64,000 nt of DNA from contig CAWGRH010000003.1 of NCBI GenBank assembly GCA_963824905.1, positions 186,001-250,000 on the forward strand. Direction: 5' to 3'. The stretch is from JAJPKK01 sp963824905. Its GTDB lineage: Bacteria > Pseudomonadota > Alphaproteobacteria > Rhizobiales > Xanthobacteraceae. The position numbers and the translations under genes are program-made. A model generated the notes under the pieces. It was not told where the DNA came from, made no database searches, and was given only the letters and a program-made list of their open reading frames with translations. Positions within the stretch are counted from its first letter, which is position 1; each line of letters begins with the position of its first letter. Shown in pieces: positions 27,412-35,999 of this stretch.

Positions 27412-28017
27412 TCAGGTTCCGAGCGCGCGAGGGCCGAACAGCAGCACCGATTTTCCGATCACCAGCGGATGGAACACCAGCGCGAGGGCGAAATAGAGGA
27501 TCGTGCCGACGATCACCGCGACAATGTCGTTGCGGCGCCCGCCGATCGGGATCGGCGGCCCACCGGGATCGTTGCGCCGCTTGAGCGTGATGCGGTCATA
27601 CACCGCCCAGGCCAGCACCGAGATGAAGATGATCATCGAGCCGAGGTCGCCGTTGGAGATGAGATGCGCCACCGCCCACAGCTTCACGCCGACCAGCATC
27701 GGATGCTTGAGCACGCGTTTGATGTCGCCGGGGATATAGGCCGCGGTGACGAAGACCACGGCCGGCCACATCAGCGCGACGGTGATGTGCCGCGTCCACT
27801 CCGGCGGGTCCCATATTTCGATCGCTCCGGCGTCGCGATAGAGCGCGAAGCCTTTGCCGATGAAGTACAGCCCTACAATCGAAACGATCGCGAACAGCCC
27901 CTTGTACGGCCACTCGCCGATGCGCGCGATCAACGCGGCGCGGGCACCACGCCGGGTGACGAGCACATGGGGCCCGAGAAACAGGACCAGTCCGAGAACA
28001 AGTAGCGCCAAGCCCAT
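27412..28017 (-). CDS. NnrU family membrane protein
   Basis: A 201-residue integral membrane protein with about five segments (MGLALLVLGLVLFLGPHVL at the start, then near residues 38-55, 75-95, 115-135, 165-190). WDPPEWTRHITVALMWPAVVFVTAAYIPG and KRVLKHPMLVGVKLWAVAHLISNGD are hallmark NnrU/NnrS-associated stretches (PF07298). The family is linked to denitrification and to isoprenoid or carotenoid isomerases (Z-ISO) in plants. It is upstream of panB with only four bases between. The partner reaction is unknown. Confidence 0.85.
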   Translation of the reverse strand: MGLALLVLGLVLFLGPHVLVTRRGARAALIARIGEWPYKGLFAIVSIVGLYFIGKGFALYRDAGAIEIWDPPEWTRHITVALMWPAVVFVTAAYIPGDIKRVLKHPMLVGVKLWAVAHLISNGDLGSMIIFISVLAWAVYDRITLKRRNDPGGPPIPIGGRRNDIVAVIVGTILYFALALVFHPLVIGKSVLLFGPRALGT

Positions 28018-28108
28018 CGCCTAGCTCCGCCGCCGCGAGAGGCGCGCAGTAGAGGCGAAGGCCGCCGCCGTTGCAAGCCGGTCAAACCAGCCAGCCGCGG
28101 CAGGCCCG

Positions 28109-29209
28109 CTATGCAAATCTCACCGCGTAGATCGGCGGCAGCGTGTGGGAGATGCAGGCCCAACTGTCGCCCTGGTCCTCGCTCACCCAGAGCCCGCCGG
28201 TGGTCGAGCCGAACGCCAGCCGCTCGCCGGAACCGTCGAGCGCCAGCGCGTGGCGATAGACGATGTCGTAGGCGTGCGATTGCGGCAGCCCGCGGGTCAG
28301 CACGTCGAAGCTCTTGCCGCCGTCACGCGTACGCGTCACCGCGAGCTTGCCGCCGTGCGGGATGCGCTTCTCGTCCTTGATCTCCGGCACGAACCACGCG
28401 GTATCGGGATCGCGCGGATGGACCGCGACCGCAAAGCCGAACGCGGACGGCTCGACGCCGGTGATCTCCGTGAACGAGCGTCCCTCGTCGGACGAGACGA
28501 AGATGCCGTTGTGATGCTGCACCCACATCCGTGCCGGCGCCGCCGGACACTGGACGAGGCAGTGCACATCCTGCGACAGCGGATCGTGCGCAAGCTCCGC
28601 CGGCATGTATTCGGCGCGCATCCCCTCCCCGCGCAAGGTCCAGGTCTCGCCGCCGTCCGCGGTGAACCAGATCCCGCCCGTCGAGACCGCGACCGAGATA
28701 GCCTGAGAATCGCGGGGATCGACCACGACCGAATGAATGCCGGGGAGGTCGGCGCCGCCGCCCGCCCATTTCTTGCGAAGCGGGTGATCCCACAGCGCGC
28801 GCACCAACTCCCAGCTCTCGCCGTCGTCGCGCGAGCGGAACAGCCCGCCCGGCAGCGTGCCGCACCAGATGACGCCGGGCTCGTCGGCGCCGCCGGCAGC
28901 GAGCGCCCAGATGCGCGCCGTGCTCCACGCCAGCGGACGGCCCCAGGTATCCTTCTCCTCATAGCCTTCAGGCTTGGGCGGATAGGCGGGCGCGGCGATC
29001 TCCTCCCAGCCGTTCCCGGTCGAGCGGTGCAGCTTGACGCCGAAATGGCCGTGATCGAGTGCCGCGAACGCGCGGCCGCTGCGCGGATCGCTCAAGGTGA
29101 GGGTGACGTTATCACCGAGGAAATCGACCTTGGCGACGTCCCAGCGCCCGCCCTTGTTTTCGACGGTGAAAAGGCCCTTGCGGGTCGACACCTGCAAAGT
29201 GTCGGTCAT
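28109..29209 (-). CDS. BNR/sialidase-like or YCF48-type beta-propeller protein
   Basis: A 366-residue protein from MTDTLQVSTRKGLF, with GGAGG upstream and no signal peptide. Asp-box-like turns recur: FRSRDDGESWELV, FTADGGETWTLR, SSDEGRSFTEI, TRDGGKSFDVL and SEDQGDSWACI, five in all. These mark a sialidase or sortilin-like propeller. The catalytic Arg triad of true sialidases is not evident. It is encoded two bases after the MoaD-like gene, and the two form a coupled pair. Its cytosolic nature and MoaD partner argue against a secreted glycosidase. Confidence 0.8.
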   Translation of the reverse strand: MTDTLQVSTRKGLFTVENKGGRWDVAKVDFLGDNVTLTLSDPRSGRAFAALDHGHFGVKLHRSTGNGWEEIAAPAYPPKPEGYEEKDTWGRPLAWSTARIWALAAGGADEPGVIWCGTLPGGLFRSRDDGESWELVRALWDHPLRKKWAGGGADLPGIHSVVVDPRDSQAISVAVSTGGIWFTADGGETWTLRGEGMRAEYMPAELAHDPLSQDVHCLVQCPAAPARMWVQHHNGIFVSSDEGRSFTEITGVEPSAFGFAVAVHPRDPDTAWFVPEIKDEKRIPHGGKLAVTRTRDGGKSFDVLTRGLPQSHAYDIVYRHALALDGSGERLAFGSTTGGLWVSEDQGDSWACISHTLPPIYAVRFA

Positions 29210-29211
29210 GA

Positions 29212-29481
29212 TCAGCCTCCTGACAGTGCCTGGAACACGTGGATCGTGCTTGATTCGGTCACGGCGTCGGACAGGCGCACGCGGTCGCGAATGCTGCGTC
29301 CGTCGACAAAGACGGTCATGTGCTTGCGCAACGCGGCCTGATCGTCGAACACGTAGCTGCGCGCCTGGGGATTGTCGGCAAACACCGCCTCGAGCACGTC
29401 GCGCACGGTGCCGCCACACGCATGGGCTTCAGGGCAGCCGACGTGACGCTGGATGTTCGCGGTGAACAGGACCTTGGTCAT
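29212..29481 (-). CDS. MoaD/ThiS ubiquitin-like protein with C-terminal Gly-Gly
   Basis: An 89-residue small sulfur-carrier-like protein (MTKVLFTANIQRHVGCPEAH) that ends ...HVFQALSGG. The terminal Gly-Gly is the site that E1-like enzymes adenylate and thiocarboxylate in MoaD and ThiS. The internal GGTVRDVLEAVFADNP and FVDGRSIRDRVRLSD fit the beta-grasp fold. No moeB, thiF or moaE gene is nearby, so its partner is encoded elsewhere or it acts with the BNR protein. The start is fixed by family length. Confidence 0.85.
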   Translation of the reverse strand: MTKVLFTANIQRHVGCPEAHACGGTVRDVLEAVFADNPQARSYVFDDQAALRKHMTVFVDGRSIRDRVRLSDAVTESSTIHVFQALSGG

Positions 29482-29780
29482 CGCCCCACCTCCATGCCTC
29501 GACGCTTCCATGTCTCGACGCTTCAACGCGGCCCCGATGGCCGTCCTGCCCAAACGTGCAATTCACAGCAAGGACGAACCGGGAATTCTGGCCCCGACAT
29601 GGCAGCGGGGAAATTTTTCTCCGTCACCTGGCCGCGAATTCTCGGCCTCAATGCGGAGTGGCGAGCGGCACTGCCCGATGCGGCGCTGGCCCGACCTTCC
29701 GCGCCATGGAACCGAATGTTACCTTTCCGACCGAGACGGCGCTGGCGTGGCCCGCCGCAACGAACAACGGAGGACGATCG

Positions 29781-30722
29781 ATGAAGGTGGCATGGCTGTT
29801 GTCGGCGGGAGTGGCGCTGGCGTTCGCGGCAAGCGCGTCAGCCCAGGAGATGGACTTCTCCAAGGTCGAGATCGTCACCGAGAAGCTCGGACCGAACGTC
29901 TACATGCTGACCGGCTCCGCCGGCCTCGATCCCTCCCATGAGGACGCCGCCGGCGGCCGCATCGGCGTGCTCGCAGGACCCGACGGCATTTTGATGATCG
30001 ATTCCCAATACCTGCAGCTCGCCGACAAGGTCCTTGCGGCGGTGAAGAAGATCGACGCCGGGCCGATCCGCTTCCTCGTCAATACCCACATCCACCGCGA
30101 CCACACCCAGGGCAACGCCTTCTTCGCCAAGCAAGGCGCCGTGATCTTCGCCCGCGAGGAACTGCGCGACGGCATGGTGCGCCTCTCGAAGACGCCCAAT
30201 GCCGCGAGCAATCCTGTTGCCAATCCCGCCGGATTCCCGGTGGTCACCTACGGGATGGGCCCGCCGGTGAAGATCCACATGAACGACGAGGTCGTCGAGT
30301 TCATCCCGATCCGCGCGGCACACACCGGCGGCGACACCAACATCAAGTTCGAGAAGGCGAACGTTCTCTTCATCGGCGACTTCTATCGCAACTACGGCTT
30401 TCCCTTCATCGACATCACGAACGGCGGGTCGCTCAAGGGCATGCTGGAAGGCCTCGACGCCACGATGAAATCGGCGGACGCCAACACCGTCATCGTCCCC
30501 GGCCATGGCACGCTGATCAAGCGCGACGACATGGTGCCCTATCGCAACATGGTCGTCGCGGTGGCCGACCGGATCGGGCAGCTGATCGCGCAGGGCAAGA
30601 CATTGCAGGAAGTGCTCGCGGCCAAAGTCACGGCCCCCTACACCGTCAAGGGCGGCACCGACGAGAGCGCCGAACGCTTCGTGACCGCGGTCTATGCGGA
30701 GCTCAAGGGCGGCGCGAAGTAG
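29781..30722 (+). CDS. Secreted metallo-beta-lactamase-fold hydrolase
   Basis: A 313-residue exported enzyme with GGAGG upstream. The signal peptide (MKVAWLLSAGVALAFAASASA) is cleaved near residue 21. The zinc motif NTHIHRDHTQGN (HxHxDH) is near residue 100, the later His in AAHTGGDTNIKF, the Asp in FIGDFYRNYGFPF and the His in VPGHGTLIKRDD. It is thus a full binuclear MBL fold. Substrate unknown; class B lactamase activity is not implied. It is followed 12 bases later by a GNAT gene. Confidence 0.87.
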   Translation: MKVAWLLSAGVALAFAASASAQEMDFSKVEIVTEKLGPNVYMLTGSAGLDPSHEDAAGGRIGVLAGPDGILMIDSQYLQLADKVLAAVKKIDAGPIRFLVNTHIHRDHTQGNAFFAKQGAVIFAREELRDGMVRLSKTPNAASNPVANPAGFPVVTYGMGPPVKIHMNDEVVEFIPIRAAHTGGDTNIKFEKANVLFIGDFYRNYGFPFIDITNGGSLKGMLEGLDATMKSADANTVIVPGHGTLIKRDDMVPYRNMVVAVADRIGQLIAQGKTLQEVLAAKVTAPYTVKGGTDESAERFVTAVYAELKGGAK

Positions 30723-30733
30723 CGCGCACGTCC

Positions 30734-31561
30734 GTGGCGATCACCGATGATACCGGGAATCGCCTGCTCCCGTCGCTGCCGTTGATCGAGCGGGTGCTCG
30801 CCACTGACGCTTCCTACACGATCTCGCGGATGCGGGTGCTCGAACGCATCCCCGGAAATCCGATCGGCATCGGCTATCGCCGGATCGACGACAAGGCGGT
30901 GGCGCTGGTGTCGCTGTTCCTGCCGTCGTTCAGGCGGGTCATCGGGTTGCGGCCGGGCCACGAAGGCGAGATCGAGCCGCTGCTCGCCTGGTATCGCGGC
31001 TACGGTGTGAAGCCGACCTTCGAGATCGTGCCGGGCATGTACGATGCCGCGCTCGGGCGCGAGCTCGCCCGGCACGGCTTTCTGCCCGCGGGCTTCCATG
31101 CCGCGCTGATCGGAGAGCCCGATCGTTCGACCCAAGTGAGCCCAGAGATCGACATCGAGCAGGTCGCCTCCGATGAGGCGATGGAGCGCTATCTCGATGC
31201 CTATGTCGCCGGATGGGGCGTTCCGGAAAAGGACCAGGCCCAGTTCAAGGCCAATGTGCGTCCATGGCTCCACCAGCCGGGCTGGTCGCTCTATCTCTCC
31301 CGGGTCGACGGGCGTCCCGCGGCGGCCGCGACCCTCTACGTCGCGGATCGCGTCGCCTATCTCGCAGATGGCACGACGGCGCCCGCCTACCGCGGCCGCG
31401 GCCTCCACGCGGCGCTGCTACGCCGACGCATTCGCGATGCAAGCACGGCCGGCATCGACTTCGTCTTCAGCGGTGCCGAGCCGCTGGGAACGAGCCACCG
31501 CAACATGGAGCGCGCCGGCCTTCGCTTGCATTTCCTGCGGACGAAGTGGACGGCGATCTGA
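30734..31561 (+). CDS. GNAT family N-acetyltransferase
   Basis: A 275-residue protein, GTG start. The acetyl-CoA region is in the C-terminal half: LYVADRVAYLADGTTAPAYRGRGLHAALLRRRI has the RGRGxHxALL form of the GNAT A motif. The N-terminal half (residues 1-140) looks like a second, degenerate GNAT-like domain. It is encoded right after the metallo-hydrolase and likely co-transcribed. The acceptor substrate is unknown. Confidence 0.82.
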   Translation: MAITDDTGNRLLPSLPLIERVLATDASYTISRMRVLERIPGNPIGIGYRRIDDKAVALVSLFLPSFRRVIGLRPGHEGEIEPLLAWYRGYGVKPTFEIVPGMYDAALGRELARHGFLPAGFHAALIGEPDRSTQVSPEIDIEQVASDEAMERYLDAYVAGWGVPEKDQAQFKANVRPWLHQPGWSLYLSRVDGRPAAAATLYVADRVAYLADGTTAPAYRGRGLHAALLRRRIRDASTAGIDFVFSGAEPLGTSHRNMERAGLRLHFLRTKWTAI

Positions 31562-31648
31562 GCGGGCCCGCGCGGCGACTTTGCCGCATGACGCCCGGGT
31601 GCCCTGCTTGACGCGGCGGCGGAATTTCCCGCTAAGCTCGGCGCCGCC

Positions 31649-33040
31649 ATGACCACTACTGCGCCCAACGTCATCCGCGAGCCCGCGCGCGAGATCCCCG
31701 TGCGCGGAGAATATGACGTCGTCGTGCTCGGCGGCGGCCCGGCCGGCATTGCCGCGGCGGCAGCGGCGGGTGCGCTCGGGCAGCGCACGTTGCTCGTCGA
31801 GCGCTACGGCTTTCTCGGCGGCATGGGAACGGCGGCAGGCGTCACCAATTTCTGCGGGCTCCATGCCAATGTGCACGGCGAGGTCCGCCAGGTCGTGCGC
31901 GGCGTCGCCGACGAGCTGCTCGCGCGGCTTGCTCGCCTCGACGGGCTCAACGCGCCGCACGCGATCTTCGGCCGCACCATGGCGCAGGCCTACGACACCG
32001 CAGCTTACAAATGCGCGGCCGACGAGATGCTGCTCGGGCGCGGCGTCACGCTCTTGTTCCATGCCTTCGCCTGCGGCGTCGTCAAGGAAGGCGACCACAT
32101 TGATGCGCTGGTGATCGAGACCAAGTCGGGACGCGCCGCCGTGCGTGCGCGGATCTTCATCGACTGCTCCGGCGACGGCGATCTCGCGGCGCTTGCCGGC
32201 GTGCCGTACGAGGTCGGCGACGGTGCCGGCAACATGCTCTACCCGACCATGATGTTCCGTCTCGCCGGTGTCGACCCGGCACAGGCCGGCGACGCGTGGC
32301 GCACCGTTCCCGCGCTGATGAAGGCGGCCGAGCGCGCCGGCCGCGCCAAGTTTCCCCGCAAGGGCGGCATGCTCAGGCCGATGGCGCATCCGACCGAGTG
32401 GCGCGTCAACTTCACCCAGGTCAAAAGCGCCAACGGCCGCGCGCTCAACGGCGCCGACGCCGACGAGCTCTCCGCCGGCGAGATCGAAGGGCGCCGCCAG
32501 GCCGTCGCGTTCTTCGACTTCCTCAAGCGCGAGGCGCCCGGCTTTGCGGACGCCTACATCGTCGACATGCCGCCGCAACTCGGCATCCGCGAGACCCGCC
32601 GCATCGCCTCCCTCTACCAGCTCACCGGCGACGACGTCCTCTCCTGCGCGAGCTTTCCCGACAGCATCGGCGTCAACGGCTGGCCGATCGAAGCGCATGT
32701 CGTGGGCGACGTGGTGTGGCGCTGGCCCGAGCCGGGCTCGCGCGGCTTCAACCACCTGCCCTACCGCATGCTGGTGCCGCCGGGCCTGCGCAATCTCCTG
32801 GTTGCCGGCCGCTGCGCCGGCATGAGCCATGAGGGCCAATCGGCGGCGCGGGTGTCCGGCGGCTGCTTCGTCATGGGCGAAGCCGCGGGCACCGCGGCGC
32901 ATCTCGCTCTTGCCGGGAAGGGCGCGGTGCCCGATATCGACGTCGGCGCGCTGCAGCGCCTGTTGGAACGCGGCGGCGCCTGGCTCGGCCTGGCGGACGC
33001 CGCATTGCCTATTCCAGTGTTCGAGATGAGCGGATCATGA
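31649..33040 (+). CDS. FAD-dependent oxidoreductase
   Basis: A 463-residue flavoprotein of the PF12831 type. The N-terminal dinucleotide motif VVVLGGGPAGIAAAAAAG is at residues 24-41, and ERYGFLGGMGTAAG is the FAD-proximal glycine turn. The C-terminal NLLVAGRCAGMSHEGQSAAR with VSGGCFVMGEAAG closes the FAD site. It has no signal peptide. Its stop overlaps the ATG of a TctC gene (ATGA), so it is likely coupled to uptake of its substrate. Substrate unknown. Confidence 0.87.
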   Translation: MTTTAPNVIREPAREIPVRGEYDVVVLGGGPAGIAAAAAAGALGQRTLLVERYGFLGGMGTAAGVTNFCGLHANVHGEVRQVVRGVADELLARLARLDGLNAPHAIFGRTMAQAYDTAAYKCAADEMLLGRGVTLLFHAFACGVVKEGDHIDALVIETKSGRAAVRARIFIDCSGDGDLAALAGVPYEVGDGAGNMLYPTMMFRLAGVDPAQAGDAWRTVPALMKAAERAGRAKFPRKGGMLRPMAHPTEWRVNFTQVKSANGRALNGADADELSAGEIEGRRQAVAFFDFLKREAPGFADAYIVDMPPQLGIRETRRIASLYQLTGDDVLSCASFPDSIGVNGWPIEAHVVGDVVWRWPEPGSRGFNHLPYRMLVPPGLRNLLVAGRCAGMSHEGQSAARVSGGCFVMGEAAGTAAHLALAGKGAVPDIDVGALQRLLERGGAWLGLADAALPIPVFEMSGS

Positions 33041-33999
33041 AGACAAGGCTTTGGCTGGCGATACTCGCGGGGCTGGCGTTCGCCGCGCCCGCCGCAGCGC
33101 AGGACTGGCCGGCGCGTCCGGTGAAGATCATGATCCCGTTCGGCCCGGGTTCGACGCCGGACCTCGTCGGCCGCCTGATCGCCGACCGCCTGCAGCAGAA
33201 GCTCGGCCAGCCCTTCGTTGTCGAGGACAAGCCGGGGGCGAGCGGCAACATCGGGACCGATGCCGTCGCCAAGGCCGATCCTGATGGCTACACGCTTGGC
33301 ATCAGCATCGGCGGGCCGCTCGCCATCAACCCGCTGCTGTTTTCCAAGATGCCGTACGACCCGAAGACCGATCTCGCGACCGTCACCATGATCGCGACGC
33401 AGCCGAGCGCGCTCGCGGTCAACGCAAGGCTCGGCGTCAACTCGGTCGCCGAGCTCATCGCGCTGCTGAAGAAGAACCCCGGCAAATACAATTTCGGCTC
33501 GATCGGCAACGGCTCGCTTTCGCACCTTGCAATGGCTGCGCTCGCGCTCGCGAGCGGCACCGAGATCGTCCACATTCCCTATGCGAGTTCGCCCCAGGCG
33601 ATGACGGCGCTGGTGCGCGGCGACGTCGACATCGTCTGCCTGCCGGCAATCTCGGTGACGCCGCACGTCGCGTCGGGCGACGTGAAAATCCTCGCGGTGT
33701 CGACCGCGGCACGCTCGCCGCTGCTGCTGGACGTCCCGACGCTGAAGGAAGCCGGTATCGACGTCGAGGCCGACGCCTGGATGGGCCTGATCGCGCCGGC
33801 GAAAACGCCGCAAGCCATCGTCGCGCGGATCGCCCGTGAGGTCGGCGCGGTGATCGTCACACCCGACGTCCGCGAGAAGCTCGCGGCGCAGATCATGGAG
33901 CCGATCCCGACGACGCCGGCCGAGTTCCGAGCCCGCATCGACGCCGACATCGCACGGTGGTCGCCGGTCATCGCGGCGGCGAAGATACGGATCAACTGA
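33037..33999 (+). CDS. TctC/Bug-family periplasmic solute-binding protein
   Basis: A 320-residue exported binding protein. Signal peptide to AAAQDWP. Landmarks: VKIMIPFGPGSTPDLVG, VVEDKPGASGNIGTDAV, DPDGYTLGISIGG and LLDVPTLKEAGIDVEAD. It overlaps the FAD oxidoreductase by four bases, suggesting import of that enzyme's substrate. Its last 29 residues are closely matched by a remnant at 34657-34746. Ligand unknown. Confidence 0.9.
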   Translation: MKTRLWLAILAGLAFAAPAAAQDWPARPVKIMIPFGPGSTPDLVGRLIADRLQQKLGQPFVVEDKPGASGNIGTDAVAKADPDGYTLGISIGGPLAINPLLFSKMPYDPKTDLATVTMIATQPSALAVNARLGVNSVAELIALLKKNPGKYNFGSIGNGSLSHLAMAALALASGTEIVHIPYASSPQAMTALVRGDVDIVCLPAISVTPHVASGDVKILAVSTAARSPLLLDVPTLKEAGIDVEADAWMGLIAPAKTPQAIVARIAREVGAVIVTPDVREKLAAQIMEPIPTTPAEFRARIDADIARWSPVIAAAKIRIN

Positions 34000-34164
34000 A
34001 ACGCCCTTCGTGCGATGGCCTGTCGTCGCTATGATCATCATTCACGCGCACGACGCAACTCCCCAAAACTCGCACATTCGGCAAGTGAAGGATAAAACGA
34101 GATAACGCATAACATCGAAGGCTCGGACGCTGGATTTGTCAGCTTCAACCAATGCAGATCAGCA

Positions 34165-34326
34165 CTAATGTCCGAACAGCCGACTCGCGAGGAAGACGAG
34201 AAGGGCGATGAGGGCGATGACGCCGTAAAACACCACGACTCCGCGGCGCCATTTGACGAAGCAGGCGCGATCCTCCTCGAGGTCGCGAGGCGTGTGATGG
34301 CCCGCATGCCTCATTATTGAGCTCAT
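34165..34326 (-). CDS. Small single-pass membrane protein
   Basis: A 53-residue protein from MSSIMRHAGHHTPRDLEEDR. An upstream ATG at 34356 would add ten residues. A charged N-terminus is followed by one membrane segment (VVVFYGVIALIALLVFLASRLF, residues 30-51). It lies just downstream of another tiny membrane protein on the same strand. The Arg/Asp-rich start and clear hydrophobic end favour a real gene, but I do not recognise the family. Confidence 0.55.
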   Translation of the reverse strand: MSSIMRHAGHHTPRDLEEDRACFVKWRRGVVVFYGVIALIALLVFLASRLFGH

Positions 34327-34333
34327 GTTTCGG

Positions 34334-34492
34334 TCAGGGTGGAACGGCGCCTTCATAAGGCAGAGGGGCGTCGACGCTGCACAAGAGAGCGATCACGACC
34401 GCAGCCAAAAGCGCGATGATGGCAATTGCCAGAAATGTCGGAACTGATTTGGCCTGTTGTCGATGACGGGATTTATCCTGCGAGCTCGCCAC
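34334..34492 (-). CDS. Very small membrane protein
   Basis: A 52-residue frame from GTG 34492 (VASSQDKSRHRQQAKS), with a second GTG at 34501 possibly the true start near TGAGG. One strong membrane segment (TFLAIAIIALLAAVVIALL, residues 19-37) is followed by CSVDAPLPYEGAVPP. Its stop is eight bases before the ATG of the next small membrane gene, so the two are likely co-expressed. No recognised family. Confidence 0.5.
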   Translation of the reverse strand: MASSQDKSRHRQQAKSVPTFLAIAIIALLAAVVIALLCSVDAPLPYEGAVPP

Positions 34493-34608
34493 GGATTCCA
34501 CGTTCCTCAGTCAGGTTTGATCGCCCGACCGCGAGATTTGTGCCGAACAAGACTCTGCGCAAGCTCCCAATCCTGGGATAAATTGTTACGCAAAGTGCGA
34601 GAATTGGA

Positions 34609-34746
34609 ATGAACCGCCTGAATGATCTGAATGCCTTCGTGGCCGGGCGGCGGAAGCCGACGCCGGCCAAGTTCCGCGCCCGCATCGACGTCGACATCGC
34701 GCGATGGGTGCCAGTGATCGCGGCGGCGAAGATACGGATCAATTAA
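34609..34746 (+). pseudogene. Deletion scar joining a LysR-like start to a TctC end
   Basis: The frame reads MNRLNDLNAFVAG, the classic start of a LysR-type regulator, then RRK, then 29 residues (PTPAKFRARIDVD to the stop) that match the C-terminus of the TctC gene at 33037-33999 (12 mismatches in 90 bases by eye). The two are in frame over 45 codons. It looks like the junction left when a lysR and a second tctC copy were deleted. It is unlikely to make a working protein. Confidence 0.75.
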
Positions 34747-34781
34747 CGTGGGGTTGGGTGGGCGACCAATTCATTCATGCG

Positions 34782-34876
34782 CGTCATCGCCGGGCTTGTC
34801 CCGGCGACCCCGACCAACGTGGCACGGCCGTGCCATATGCATCGGGGTGGCCGGGGCAAGCCCGGCCATGACCATT
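34782..34876. repeat. Palindromic intergenic repeat, family 1 copy B
   Basis: Opens CGTCATCGCCGGGCTTGTCC and closes GGCAAGCCCGGCCATGACC, with a central GGCACGGCCGTGCC dyad. It is the best-conserved of three copies (others at 6103 and 45182). A partial fourth (CCCGGTCAAGCCGGGCAATG) follows near 34898. It sits between the lysR/tctC scar and the next TctC gene. Confidence 0.85.
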
Positions 34877-34938
34877 TTGCGTGAATGACGTGTGTGGCCC
34901 GGTCAAGCCGGGCAATGACAGTGACTTTCCCCGCCCCC

Positions 34939-35904
34939 TCAGTTCACCGCGACCCCGATGCGCTTCGCGGTCTCGCCGAGCCGGGCATATTCCTCGCGCA
35001 AAAGCTTTGCCATCTCGGCCTGGGTGCTGCTCGCTGCCTCGGTGCCCTGCTCCTCGAATTGCTTCTTGACCTCGGGACGGGTCACGACCGCGGCGATGGT
35101 GGCGTTGAGCTTGTCGATGATCGGCTGCGGCGTGCCGTTGGGCACGAAGATCGCGCCCCAGCCGACCGCGTTGTAGCCGGGGTAGCCGGATTCGGCGACG
35201 GTCGGCACGTCGGGAAGCAGCGCAAGCCGCGTCGGGCTCCCCACCGCGATCGCCTTGAGCTTGCCGCTGCGCACATTGGGCAGCCGCCCGGCGATCGGCG
35301 CGACGGTGAATTGGGAGTCGCCGTCGACCACCGCCTCGATCGCCGGACCGCCGCCCTTGTAATGCACGACGACCGGCTTGATGCCGGCCATGGCGATCAG
35401 CATCTCGCCGGCGAAATGCCCGGCAGTGCCGGCGCCCGCCGTCGACATGCGCAGCTTGTCGGGATTGGCCTTGATCATCGCGACGAGCTCTTGGAGCGTA
35501 TTGGCCGGCAGCTTCGGGTTGGCCGCGATGAGGGTCGGCTGGACGGCGAAACGCGCAACCGGGGTCAGGTCCTTGAGCGGATCGAACGACACTTTCTTTA
35601 CGTGCGGCAGCAGCGCGACGTTGCCGGACGAGCCGTAGATCAGCGTGTATCCGTCGGGCGCCGCCTTGATGCCCTTCTCGACACCGGCCTCGAGGAACAG
35701 GTTCTCATAGTTGACCGGCTGGCCGAGCGCTTCGCCGATGCGCCCGCCGATGATGCGCGACATGATGTCGGCCGCCGAGCCGACGACCTCGGGGACGATG
35801 ATCGTGATCGGGCGGTTCGGGTAGCTCTGGGCACCGGCGGTGAACGTGGTGGCGAGCAACGCCGCCGCGGCGACGGCCGCTGCGGTGAGAGACGGGCATT
35901 TCAT
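34939..35904 (-). CDS. TctC/Bug-family periplasmic solute-binding protein
   Basis: A 321-residue exported binding protein from MKCPSLTAAAVAAAALL; GGAGAAG upstream supports this start over an ORF start 51 codons earlier. Signal peptide to FTAGAQSYP. Landmarks: ITIIVPEVVGSAADIMS, APDGYTLIYGSSGN and LLPDVPTVAESGYPGYN. It lies 95 bases after the Tat-exported MmgE/PrpD gene on the same strand, a catabolic pairing seen elsewhere with this family. Ligand unknown. Confidence 0.9.
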   Translation of the reverse strand: MKCPSLTAAAVAAAALLATTFTAGAQSYPNRPITIIVPEVVGSAADIMSRIIGGRIGEALGQPVNYENLFLEAGVEKGIKAAPDGYTLIYGSSGNVALLPHVKKVSFDPLKDLTPVARFAVQPTLIAANPKLPANTLQELVAMIKANPDKLRMSTAGAGTAGHFAGEMLIAMAGIKPVVVHYKGGGPAIEAVVDGDSQFTVAPIAGRLPNVRSGKLKAIAVGSPTRLALLPDVPTVAESGYPGYNAVGWGAIFVPNGTPQPIIDKLNATIAAVVTRPEVKKQFEEQGTEAASSTQAEMAKLLREEYARLGETAKRIGVAVN

Positions 35905-35999
35905 GGTCTGATCTTCTCCGTGGTTTTGATGATATCGCCTGGGCGCACGCCGATTTCGGCGCGCGCCGGCATTTTCAAAAATCCGTAGCGCCTTCCGGC

